From Andalucia godoyi (Eukaryota > Discoba > Jakobea > Jakobida > Andaluciidae): a DNA stretch of 64,000 nt. Shown here in pieces: positions 1 to 7,654 of this stretch. Both the position numbers and the translations under genes were made by a program. Under the pieces are notes generated by a model. The model saw nothing but the letters and a program-made list of their open reading frames with translations. It searched no databases and was not told the origin of the DNA. The stretch is from assembly GCA_009859145.1 (NCBI GenBank), contig VRVR01000008.1, positions 9,494-73,493 of the forward strand, read 5' to 3'. Positions within the stretch are counted from its first letter, which is position 1; each line of letters starts with the position of its first letter.

Positions 1-1811
1 CGATTCTGGGCCATCAGCACTGCTCGCTGCACAGTATCAGAACTGGAGGCGATGTTGTCGGAGGAGTCGTCGTCGTCGGAACTGAACTGGCACCACTGGC
101 GCAAGAGATACGAGGACAGTTCCAAGTCCCAAACGCCGTGGCATAGCCGAGCGGCTTCACGGACAACCAGCGAAATTCGGTGCAGCGGCTCTCCGCGGAT
201 CTCATTCACGTGTTTTCTGCTTCCAAGAATGTGGAATCCAAACGCAAGAAGAACATCCGGAGAATCGGGGAACTTCTGAACGAGGGACGAATGCAGAAAG
301 TCTACATATTTGACTAAACCGTCAACCATGCACAGGTTCTCCACTTCCGCCAGATCCGCCGATTCACTCTCGTGAGACGACGCCACAGACAGTTCTGAGT
401 GAATTCGCCGAGGAGCTCCAGAGCGAGGTGTCCTCAGCGAAGCAGACATCTCTGCTGGAGCCTGGGACAGTTGGTGACGAATTTGCTTTAGCTGGGGCTT
501 CAAATAAAAGCGCTCGAAAATGCTCACGTTCGAAGCCGTAAACCACGGCGATTTGCATTGCACAAGACTGAGCTGGTTGTCGTACGAGTTTCTAGTGGGC
601 TTTCGTGGGACCGCCATTTCCGGATCCTGGGAGGTGCCACCCAAGCCGTCTTGCGAGCTCAGATCATCGGCGTCGTTGGCGTCTGCAGAATCAAAGTACA
701 CAAAGTAGCGGTATCCGGGAAGTGCAAACATGGATTCGCGAATCTTTCGGACGTAAACCACAGGGAATACGACACCCATGGCAAGCCCGCAGACGATCGA
801 AATCACAAAAGCTGCAATGCACCATCCCAGGGAGTTAGTCGACGTTCCCAGGGAGGAAAAGAAGAAGAGAACACCGGAAACTGCAACGAAAGCGACAGAG
901 GCGATTCTGATTCCGTTTGCAGAAAAGCTGAAGAATGGAAGCTTTTTCATGTGGAGGTACGCCGACACGCAAGACAACACCGCAAAGGACAAGTAGATCC
1001 ACGTGGAAAGGCCTCCCAACATGAATTCAAACAAAACCATGAGAAACTTGGAAACGAAAAACAGCGCCTCAATGCGACCGCTGATCAGCGACTTTCGTTG
1101 ATCGAAAACAGAAAATGACCAAAACGCGGATAAGAAGAACAACAATACCGTGATCACCGCAAGAAGAGCAATGGAAGTCGCGTCCGAACTGATGCTCGTC
1201 AGGTACGATCCAAACGACAGCGGACTGGTGATTCCCCAGCCGAAGAGCGTCAGGAAAGGAACAAACAAAACGTACATGGACACGGGGACCACAAACGCCG
1301 TGAATTTGATGAGCGCATCATTTGGGCGCATGGCACTCAGCGCCGAGCGGATGGACAAGAACACCACAAAGAAACACGCTGCATATACGATCAGCAGCAG
1401 CGAAAAGATCACAGTTAGAATGTCGGACGGCAGATACGCGATGCCAAGCGTGCGGATCACAAACAGCACGCTTGCACCGTCTTGATTGGCAGAGGTGTTC
1501 AGCAGCGGGAGCACAAATGCCAGAGTCGCCGTTTGGATTCCTTCAACGACCAAACAGGCCAACAGGAGCCAGGGGTTCAGCGAGAACCGGAGAAGGTTCG
1601 TGATCATCCCGAAGCAAACGCTCTTCAACGTAACGTTTAACGACTGCAGATCGTCTGCGTCGTTTTCCGGTTCGAAATCTCCAACACTGTTTCCTCCTTG
1701 CGCCTCGGAAGGCTCGCGTGCAGGAAACGCGTTGTTACTGCCATGCGTAGGGGAATACATCAAGGACGGCGGTGCATCCACAATCACCCCGTTGTCTTTA
1801 GGGTCCGCCAT
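1..1811 (-). CDS. Polytopic membrane protein, tmcB-like (C-terminus cut by window edge)
   Basis: An open frame of 603 codons runs from an ATG at 1811-1809 off the left edge with no stop. After a hydrophilic N-terminus of about 60 residues come roughly eight hydrophobic segments between residues 80 and 390. A soluble tail follows, including a stretch around FPDSPDVLLAFGFHILGSRK. This order (many membrane spans, then a helical segment with a 'P-x-S-x-x-x-L-x-A-x-F-L' look) resembles the tiny-macrocyst tmcB family of protists, whose cytoplasmic part carries similar repeats. That assignment is by eye and moderate at best; the membrane topology itself is plain in the sequence. The next gene upstream lies on the same strand, so this promoter would be in 1812-2026, which also holds a GAA repeat. 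Confidence 0.75.
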   Translation of the reverse strand, partial: MADPKDNGVIVDAPPSLMYSPTHGSNNAFPAREPSEAQGGNSVGDFEPENDADDLQSLNVTLKSVCFGMITNLLRFSLNPWLLLACLVVEGIQTATLAFVLPLLNTSANQDGASVLFVIRTLGIAYLPSDILTVIFSLLLIVYAACFFVVFLSIRSALSAMRPNDALIKFTAFVVPVSMYVLFVPFLTLFGWGITSPLSFGSYLTSISSDATSIALLAVITVLLFFLSAFWSFSVFDQRKSLISGRIEALFFVSKFLMVLFEFMLGGLSTWIYLSFAVLSCVSAYLHMKKLPFFSFSANGIRIASVAFVAVSGVLFFFSSLGTSTNSLGWCIAAFVISIVCGLAMGVVFPVVYVRKIRESMFALPGYRYFVYFDSADANDADDLSSQDGLGGTSQDPEMAVPRKPTRNSYDNQLSLVQCKSPWFTASNVSIFERFYLKPQLKQIRHQLSQAPAEMSASLRTPRSGAPRRIHSELSVASSHESESADLAEVENLCMVDGLVKYVDFLHSSLVQKFPDSPDVLLAFGFHILGSRKHVNEIRGEPLHRISLVVREAARLCHGVWDLELSSYLLRQWCQFSSDDDDSSDNIASSSDTVQRAVLMAQN

Positions 1812-1907
1812 TGCACTTTTTTCGGAGAAACTGTTGCCGATGGCTTCGGAATGTTTTGTTGTTGTTGTTTTCCGTAGGAACGGGGAAATGAGAGAAGGGG
1901 GGAAATG

Positions 1908-1936
1908 AAGAAGAAGAAGAAGAAGAAGAAGAAGAA
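1908..1936. repeat. (GAA)n microsatellite
   Basis: About ten GAA units about 100 bp upstream of the ATG of the tmcB-like gene; read on the gene's strand it is a TTC pyrimidine tract in the 5' leader or promoter. Confidence 0.9.
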
Positions 1937-2026
1937 AGGGAAGGTTTGACGAAGAAGACGAAACCACCCAACGCGCACTTTAAATGCTCCACGCCGCATT
2001 CGTGAACGCGAGCCCCAGCACAAGAA

Positions 2027-2584
2027 TCAGTTTATTCGTTCAACTCTATGAGCTCGCACCGCGCATGATGTCCGGGAGGATAACACAGACCACTGCTTGT
2101 TCAAAAGTTGTAGCTGCGAAGAACGCTGATCAGTAGCACTTAGTGATCCAACTACCGTGGAACGGGCGGAGTCAAGAGAGATGTCCTCCCAGCCTGATGA
2201 TGACTCGCTCTTACATTCTTTTTTCGACTCCGAACTGCTTGCACTGGTAGCTGTCTGGTTTCTGAGACATGCGACCAGCACGGATCTGCATGCGATGTAG
2301 CCGTGAACCAGCCTGCATAACAGCTGAGCAGCAGCGGCAGTTCGTCCGGAGATCAGAACATACAAACTGCTTGGAAGCGGGTTCGCTGAGCTGCGTGTCA
2401 CCAATCGGCGAGCGCTGTTCTGGAACCGATGGGACCACGAATGGTCAATTGCTTTCTCGGGGGACAGGAAGCTCGCCCGGAAACCGGTGTGACATTCGTG
2501 CATTCCGTTTGGCGGTTGTTGACACCAGGTTCCATTTTGCAGCGCAGTTTCCCTTTCTTGGAAATTTACGGTAATCAGTAGCAT
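2027..2584 (-). CDS. Hypothetical protein, 185 aa (doubtful)
   Basis: Open frame from an ATG at 2584 to a stop at 2027. The product is Ser/Arg-rich, with a mildly hydrophobic middle (LLCRLVHGYIACRSVLVACL) and an acidic/Ser stretch (SSGWEDISLDSA). I recognise no family. It would be divergent from the CENP-P-like gene, with about 160 bp between the starts, and tandem with the tmcB-like gene. A shorter frame on the other strand (2269-2574) covers part of it, so length alone does not prove coding. It may be a real lineage-specific gene, part of the tmcB-like leader, or chance. Confidence 0.3.
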   Translation of the reverse strand: MLLITVNFQERETALQNGTWCQQPPNGMHECHTGFRASFLSPEKAIDHSWSHRFQNSARRLVTRSSANPLPSSLYVLISGRTAAAAQLLCRLVHGYIACRSVLVACLRNQTATSASSSESKKECKSESSSGWEDISLDSARSTVVGSLSATDQRSSQLQLLNKQWSVLSSRTSCAVRAHRVERIN

Positions 2585-2744
2585 CAATTGATTCAGGCCA
2601 AGATTTTTCCCCTTCCTCCACCCTCCTCGTTATTGGCTGCTTTTCCCGCCAATGTTGTGTTTTTCAGAATGCTTCTTCTATTCGCAAAAACACGCATCCG
2701 ACCGTTATCCCGTTCTCGCACTCCACAGGTCAGCCTTTTTATTT

Positions 2745-3853
2745 ATGGATCCAGAAATTAAGAAACTGCTTCACGACCTTCGGCTGTCGGAGTCGGTATG
2801 ATGTCCGTCTTCTCACCTATTTTTTCCTTCCTTCCGTGTGTTTTCCTCCCCTCTGTCGCCGCCTCTCTTCTTGAAAATGCGATGTTTACCGTGTCGGTTT
2901 TTCTTTTTTCTTTTTATTTTGTTTTCTCGTTTGTTTATTGTTTTTGTCTTCTTCTTAAATTTTAAACGGATTGGTCCCTCGCCACTGCTTTCTGGTCATC
3001 CTTTTGTGCGCAGACTTCCCAGACTGGCCACGCTCCTGGTGAGAATGACGTTCACATCGGATCTACGTTACAAGATCGGGTTACCATGCTTGCGGGTAAA
3101 CTTTCACGAATGGAACAGAATGCGGCAATCGCAAAGTCCTACAATGCAACGGACTCGCGACTGCTGCCGTGTTTGCAAATTCGAGAGTATGCGACGGATG
3201 AGAATGGCGCAGTTGCCTCAAATCCAGTGATCCGCCCGGACCGAGCAATGGTCGAAAATGCTTCGATTCATTCTCATTTTGGTGTCAGTTTTTATGTTGT
3301 GCAGAATGTCGTGAATGTTGTCACCCAGCGCCAAAACATTGCGGTCGTTGGGTCGATACACGGTCGTGCAGTGGGGTTGGAGTATGTCATCAACATGCAG
3401 AAGCAGCTTGTGGCGGAACTACGGATTGATGTGGATGCGTTGTTGTTGAAACCGCTGTCGCTGTTCATCGAGGCCTGCGAGTCTTCCAAATCCCCGGGTC
3501 TCTTTCTGCATGTGTTCTCGCAGTACGCCCTCTTGCTGAACGAAAGACGCAAATGGTTTGCAGAATTGCAGTCGCACAACCCGAGTGTTGTGCAATGGGA
3601 GGGACCCAGCTCGGATCACGTTCGCCTCACTCTCACATCTGGCCTTGTTTTGAAGCTTGTTTGGAATGTTTTCGTACACGGCAACGCTGCTCATGCGCAA
3701 ACGAGTCTCCTTTCGTTGTCGTCTCTCCGAGTCAGTAGAGCCGATGGTGCCGACCGTTTGATCTCGCAGGTGACGGCTTTGTGGCCCGACCTTGTGAATG
3801 AATACGGCATGAAAGGAGCCTTGGATCGAATACTGTGTACTGTATCCGCGTAA
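2745..3853 (+). CDS. CENP-P-like kinetochore protein (two exons)
   Basis: Exon 1 (2745-2795) encodes MDPEIKKLLHDLRLSES; exon 2 is 3014-3853; the joined product is 296 aa. The phase-0 junction (donor GTATGATG, acceptor TGCGCAG) keeps the long downstream frame open back to the ATG. The C-terminal half aligns by eye with vertebrate CENP-P: a block FAELQSHNP followed by WEGPSS, a hydrophobic strand LVLKLVWNVFVHG, a polar linker, and a terminal helix with GMKGALDRILC. In CENP-P the corresponding features are EGPSS, a 'L-x-I-V-W' strand and 'G-I-x-A-A-L-E-S-L-I'. CENP-P is an RWD-fold subunit that pairs with CENP-O in the CCAN layer joining centromeric chromatin to the outer kinetochore. The N-terminus is predicted helical, as in that family. 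Other RWD proteins remain possible. Confidence 0.65.
2796..3013 (+). other. Intron of the CENP-P-like gene
   Basis: 218 nt, GT...AG, strongly T-rich (long T and CTT tracts) against the codon-like flanks. It splits the frame after codon 17 in phase 0. Without its removal the downstream frame has no ATG before 3086, and 24 codons of good open frame precede that ATG. Confidence 0.7.
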
Positions 3854-4005
3854 CAAGATCCGTATTTTAAAAAAACGTTCCTTTTTTTTTTCAGGTTTAT
3901 CAAGTCACACACGCACACTTGCAGAGGATTCCTGCGCTGACTACAACGCTTAGGAACCGTATTTACAATTGCAACGAAAAGCACACTAGCAACAAATAAG
4001 GCTGC

Positions 4006-4923
4006 CTACAAACTAAACGCGATGTCGTCTTCGGATGCAAGCGGGTATCTCGGAAACGTCAGCGGAAGCGCTTCCTGAGCAGGAACGGTGCTGTCTCCAT
4101 CGTTGCTGCTTGCTTTTGCCGCGGGCTCCGGGCTGGCCGGGCGGTTCTCCCCTCCCTTGGTTTCTTGTTGCGGTGCGGTCGACTGAGTCACTGTCGAAGG
4201 ATTCGTATAATCAACTTTGATCTCGACAGCAACCCCCGTTCCAGACGCGGTTTTCCTTGTACGCTTTCGCGTCCTTTCCTTGTCCTCTCGGACCTCGGAT
4301 CGCTCCCTCTTCAGAGTCTGGTTGTTCCTTGCAGTTTTCTGATGCAACGGGCAGAACCTCGAGATCCCATTTCGAATAATGGGGCATTTGCATGTCTTTT
4401 GTGCACAAGGAATCCACATCTTTTGGTGTTCATCCGAAAGAATGTGATTGATGCAGAAATGAGTGAGGGGAATCACTGGATTATTGCATCTCGACTTGGA
4501 ACAGCTCGGAGCCTCATATTCCTTTTGTCCAACAATCGGCTTCGGTCTTGCTAACGATGCCTGTCCTTCTACCAGCGAGCCTGCGCCACCTTCTTCCGGA
4601 ATGCGTGGAAGCTTGATCTTCACGGTCGTGTCGGACACTGCAAGTGCGGAAGCGCCACCTTGGCTTGCGGATGACCCGGTGGTGGTCTGGTGACTGGGAT
4701 CCGAAACGAGGGAAGAAAGCTGGGCCTGTCGAACATTCTGGAACGCAGAATAGCGCTTGTGCAGAAGAGATCGCAGTTGCATGTACTGTGCTCGATACAG
4801 GTGGATCATCGATACAATCCGGTCGCGGCGCTGCGAAAGGAACTCGGACGGAGTCAGCAGTCGAGGAGACGTGTGTCCCGCCGACGAAGACGATGTCGAA
4901 GAAGACAGCGGATGAGAATTCAT
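4006..4923 (-). CDS. KANSL2 / INO80D-type C3Hc3H zinc-knuckle protein
   Basis: 305 aa from the ATG at 4923; 12 further in-frame codons upstream begin only at a GTG and were dropped. The core, roughly residues 140-200, has Cys and His in the pattern of the 'potential DNA-binding' C3Hc3H domain: C-x5-C-x9-C-x2-H, then C-x4-C-x-C-x10-C-x2-H, with the typical 'NPVIPLTHFCINHI' and 'FCPLHQ' blocks. This domain is known from KANSL2, a subunit of the NSL histone acetyltransferase complex, and from INO80 subunit D. A basic Arg/Lys stretch (KERTRKRTRK) that could be a nuclear signal follows, then an acidic, Pro-rich tail. The N-terminus has a helical stretch around RRDRIVSMIHLYRAQYMQL. A chromatin role is inferred from the domain. 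It converges with the CENP-P-like gene across 152 bp. Confidence 0.75.
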   Translation of the reverse strand: MNSHPLSSSTSSSSAGHTSPRLLTPSEFLSQRRDRIVSMIHLYRAQYMQLRSLLHKRYSAFQNVRQAQLSSLVSDPSHQTTTGSSASQGGASALAVSDTTVKIKLPRIPEEGGAGSLVEGQASLARPKPIVGQKEYEAPSCSKSRCNNPVIPLTHFCINHILSDEHQKMWIPCAQKTCKCPIIRNGISRFCPLHQKTARNNQTLKRERSEVREDKERTRKRTRKTASGTGVAVEIKVDYTNPSTVTQSTAPQQETKGGENRPASPEPAAKASSNDGDSTVPAQEALPLTFPRYPLASEDDIAFSL

Positions 4924-5273
4924 GTTTTCGTGATTCTCCACGATCAACACAAAAACCACTACTCAAGCTTCGAAGCAAATGCGGCTTACCAAAAGGGGGA
5001 GAGGGGCGAGTCAAGCAACAGTCAACAGATGGGTTGAAAAGCGATCTTGCTTCCCTTTGTTCGCAGTTGCCCACAAAATGCCTGCTGAAAAAAAAGGAGA
5101 GCAATTTTTTTTGGTATTACAACAGGCGAGTGATTTTGCGACGTCATTTCGTTGTTCGTTCGTCTTTCGTTACCTCGAGGTCATCTAAACACGTCTTTCA
5201 ATATTATTGTTTTCTTTTCCCCCGCCCGTTCGTTTCTCCACGTCTGATAAGTCGTTCAATATGTTATGACAAT
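4924..5273. promoter_or_regulatory. 350-bp divergent spacer, KANSL2-like / OXLD1-like
   Basis: Contains no supported coding sequence. It separates two starts facing away from each other and so presumably holds both promoters. T-rich pyrimidine stretches occur at 5105-5260; no TATA box or named element was recognised. Confidence 0.4.
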
Positions 5274-5594
5274 ATGATTCTTCAATGTGTCATGAAGCAT
5301 GTCCGGATTATGACTCCACTGCGACAATTCGCAACACAGCTTCGATTTTCGAGTCCTCATGCTGCGAGCGGGGTGGTTGAGAATATGAATGCAGATGTAG
5401 ATGCGAGTGTGGATGTGGCGGTGTTGGAATCGAAGCGTCCTGCTGCGGATACCATGACCACCGCTCTGGTGCTTATTCCTCCGCGGCAGCCGTTGGACAG
5501 CGAGTGCTGTGGAAATGGCTGCGCCGACTGCGTCTGGATTCAGTACTTCAACGCCGCGGAAGCATATCGCACAGCCGTGCTGCACAACAGCTAA
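5274..5594 (+). CDS. OXLD1-like oxidoreductase-like domain protein
   Basis: 106 aa from the ATG at 5274 (ATGs also at codons 7 and 13). The C-terminus carries the oxidoreductase-like domain signature: P-x-x-P-L-D-S-E, then CCGNGCADCVW, an aromatic 'Q-Y-F' and a short helix ending the protein. This matches the small OXLD1 family, whose C-terminal Cys-rich motif reads 'CC-x-x-G-C-x-x-C-V-W'. The first 40 residues are rich in Arg and Ser with few acids before residue 40, consistent with a mitochondrial targeting peptide. The molecular function of the family is not established. The frame runs open much further upstream, antisense to the KANSL2-like gene; that part is a shadow. Confidence 0.8.
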   Translation: MILQCVMKHVRIMTPLRQFATQLRFSSPHAASGVVENMNADVDASVDVAVLESKRPAADTMTTALVLIPPRQPLDSECCGNGCADCVWIQYFNAAEAYRTAVLHNS

Positions 5595-5900
5595 GAAAAG
5601 AAGACATGGACCATGCTGGATACTCGAGGTTCCCTCTTCGTTCCCTCTTCGTTCCCTCTGGAGTTTTTTCATTTGGTTCTTGCGTTGTTTCGTTTCCCCA
5701 CTGTCGTAAAACGAGGTTCGTTACCGCTACTTGGATGCTGTACGAGATGACGTCAATGAACATCCTCTCCTCTCTCCGTCTGTTTCTCTCCGTCTGTTTC
5801 TCTGATTTTGCTCTTCCGGTAGTTGATTCGTTTTGTTTGTTATTGTTGATGTTTTTGTGGTATCCTTTGCAGGTATTTGGCTTTCGCTATTTTCTACCCA
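5595..5900 (+). other. Spacer and probable 5' leader of CCDC13 gene
   Basis: 306 bp between tandem genes. It contains a short tandem repeat near 5630-5660 (TTCCCTCTTCG units) and a pyrimidine-rich run ending in TTTGCAG at 5872. That end looks like a splice acceptor, so the downstream gene may have an intron in its 5' leader. No donor can be chosen with confidence. Confidence 0.35.
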
Positions 5901-7523
5901 ATGAGCGGGGGCGATTCGTCGGATTTTCAATTTCCGGCCTCAGCAGGAGGCGACATGTCGGATCAAATCGGAATGCTGCTGGTTCAGATTGACATTCGCG
6001 ACCGTGAAATTGCCAAGCTCAGTCGCGAAAATGAGCGAATGAAGGACGCCTTGGACGCAATTCAAGATCCCACGACCGCCAAGATCATCGATCTGGCTAA
6101 GAAAAACAGAACTCTCAATGTAAATTCAGAGAGTCTTAAAACGCGAGTTCGCAAACTGGAACTGGAACTGAAAAAGGCGACAGAACAAGTTGCGGCTAAT
6201 GCTGCTGCGGCGGCATCCATGTCTCCAACGACTGCGTCATCATCAACAACTGCTGCAACTGCAATGGGAAATGCCGGTTCAATAAGTTACTCGGCTCTGG
6301 CACAAAAGGATCGAGAAAGAACTGCTTCGAGCGCAGCGTCGTCCGATGAACTCGCCCAGGAGTGGAAGGCAAAGCATGATGCGCTATTTTCCCGATTCAA
6401 CGATTTGCAACTCCAGGCCGCGAGTGCGAAGAATGAGAGTGCAAAACTGAGAATGCTGTTGCAGAAAGAAATTGGCGATGATACAGACATTGCAAAGATT
6501 GCCAAAGAGGACTCCAACTGGAGAGGTAGAGCACAGCAAATCTCACTGCTCAAGATCAAAATCGAAAAGCTGAAGAGAGAGCTGGCTTCGGCCACGGGCA
6601 ATGGAGCCCTTCGTCCGGACACTGCATCAGTTCTTGCCTCCGACTCGGTTTCCATGTACGGCGACTCCGCCACCGTGGTGACAGGAGTGACCACATTGAC
6701 AACTGGCACCACGATGACTTCTGGTGTCCGGTTTGAAGAATTGGAAAGACTCAAAGGAGAATGCAGCGCAAAGGATGAAGAGCTGAGTCAGCTGAAAATC
6801 AAGATTGACGGCTACAAGTCGCGCATTACAAACCTCGAGAGCTACTCGGGGGGGCTCAAATCCAAGATTGCGCTGCTGCTGAACAAGACGGAAAATGATG
6901 ACAAGCTGATCACAACGCTGAAGGAGCAAGTTGTACAGGCACGACGTATGGTCAGCAACTCTAGCGCCGGTGGCGCTGCACCATCGTCTGGCAATTCGAA
7001 GGCCGCTGCGATCCTGTCCGCGAAGGCTACCATCGATGATCTCTCCTCCCAAATTGACCAACTTCGGTCGCAGCTCACAATGTTGTTCGCATCAAAGACA
7101 ACCTATCAGACGGTGAATGGTCTTCGTCAGGCACTGTACAAGGCTTTTGAAGTTCAAAAGAAGCTGGTCTCTTCGCTTGTAGATCTTTGCGGAGGATTGC
7201 ACCTGAAAGGTGCGGTGTCTCTGGATGAGCAGTCTATCGAGATCTCAAATCTCAAGATTGCATTAGACACGTTGACTGCATCGAGGCAAGAAGATTTGCA
7301 ATTGTTCGGCATGCTGAAGAAGATCGAGCCTTCTGAATTGGAACAAATGACTTCCGAGGAAGCAGAGATCGTGAGCGCTGCGGTCAGTTCGAAGGAGGAG
7401 GATGCCAAAGAACTGGAAAAAGAGAATGAACAGCTGAAAGTGGAAGTTAATGAATTGAAGAGTCGCTATAACGCTTTAATGACCAAATCGGCATTGGCCA
7501 ATCGTTCGAAGCAAACATCATAA
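5901..7523 (+). CDS. CCDC13: CCDC13-type coiled-coil protein
   Basis: 540 aa from the ATG at 5901 (MSGGDSSDF...). Almost the whole protein is heptad-rich coiled coil, interrupted by Ala/Ser/Thr-rich stretches around residues 100-135 and 235-275. Diagnostic blocks shared by eye with animal CCDC13 occur in the same order: TAKIIDLAKKNR...KTRVRKL; EIGDDTDIAKI...NWRGRAQQI with a following Leu-rich coil; and LKSKIALLLNKTENDDKLI. In animals CCDC13 is a centriolar-satellite and ciliary protein, so its presence suggests that the organism has centrioles or a flagellum (inference). Length is somewhat below the roughly 715 aa of the human protein. It converges on the Myb gene across 131 bp. Confidence 0.8.
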   Translation: MSGGDSSDFQFPASAGGDMSDQIGMLLVQIDIRDREIAKLSRENERMKDALDAIQDPTTAKIIDLAKKNRTLNVNSESLKTRVRKLELELKKATEQVAANAAAAASMSPTTASSSTTAATAMGNAGSISYSALAQKDRERTASSAASSDELAQEWKAKHDALFSRFNDLQLQAASAKNESAKLRMLLQKEIGDDTDIAKIAKEDSNWRGRAQQISLLKIKIEKLKRELASATGNGALRPDTASVLASDSVSMYGDSATVVTGVTTLTTGTTMTSGVRFEELERLKGECSAKDEELSQLKIKIDGYKSRITNLESYSGGLKSKIALLLNKTENDDKLITTLKEQVVQARRMVSNSSAGGAAPSSGNSKAAAILSAKATIDDLSSQIDQLRSQLTMLFASKTTYQTVNGLRQALYKAFEVQKKLVSSLVDLCGGLHLKGAVSLDEQSIEISNLKIALDTLTASRQEDLQLFGMLKKIEPSELEQMTSEEAEIVSAAVSSKEEDAKELEKENEQLKVEVNELKSRYNALMTKSALANRSKQTS

Positions 7524-7540
7524 ACGAGTCTTTTTCTTTT

Positions 7541-7559
7541 GTGTGTGTGTGTGTGTGTT
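7541..7559. repeat. (GT)n microsatellite
   Basis: About nine GT units just downstream of the CCDC13 stop, in the 131-bp convergent spacer, followed by TTTTGTTGA-type repeats. Confidence 0.85.
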
Positions 7560-7654
7560 GATTTTGTTGATTTTGTTGTTGTTTTTCTTTTGCCATTTAC
7601 AAGAGCAACGTACCTCAAAAAACAAAGCGAAAAGGCAAGTCGACGCGGTTCTCA

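Noticed and set aside
4644-5273. Upstream 210 codons of the frame containing the OXLD1-like gene
   Set aside because: Antisense to the KANSL2-like gene and low in protein character; the ATG at 5274 gives a normal-length family member.
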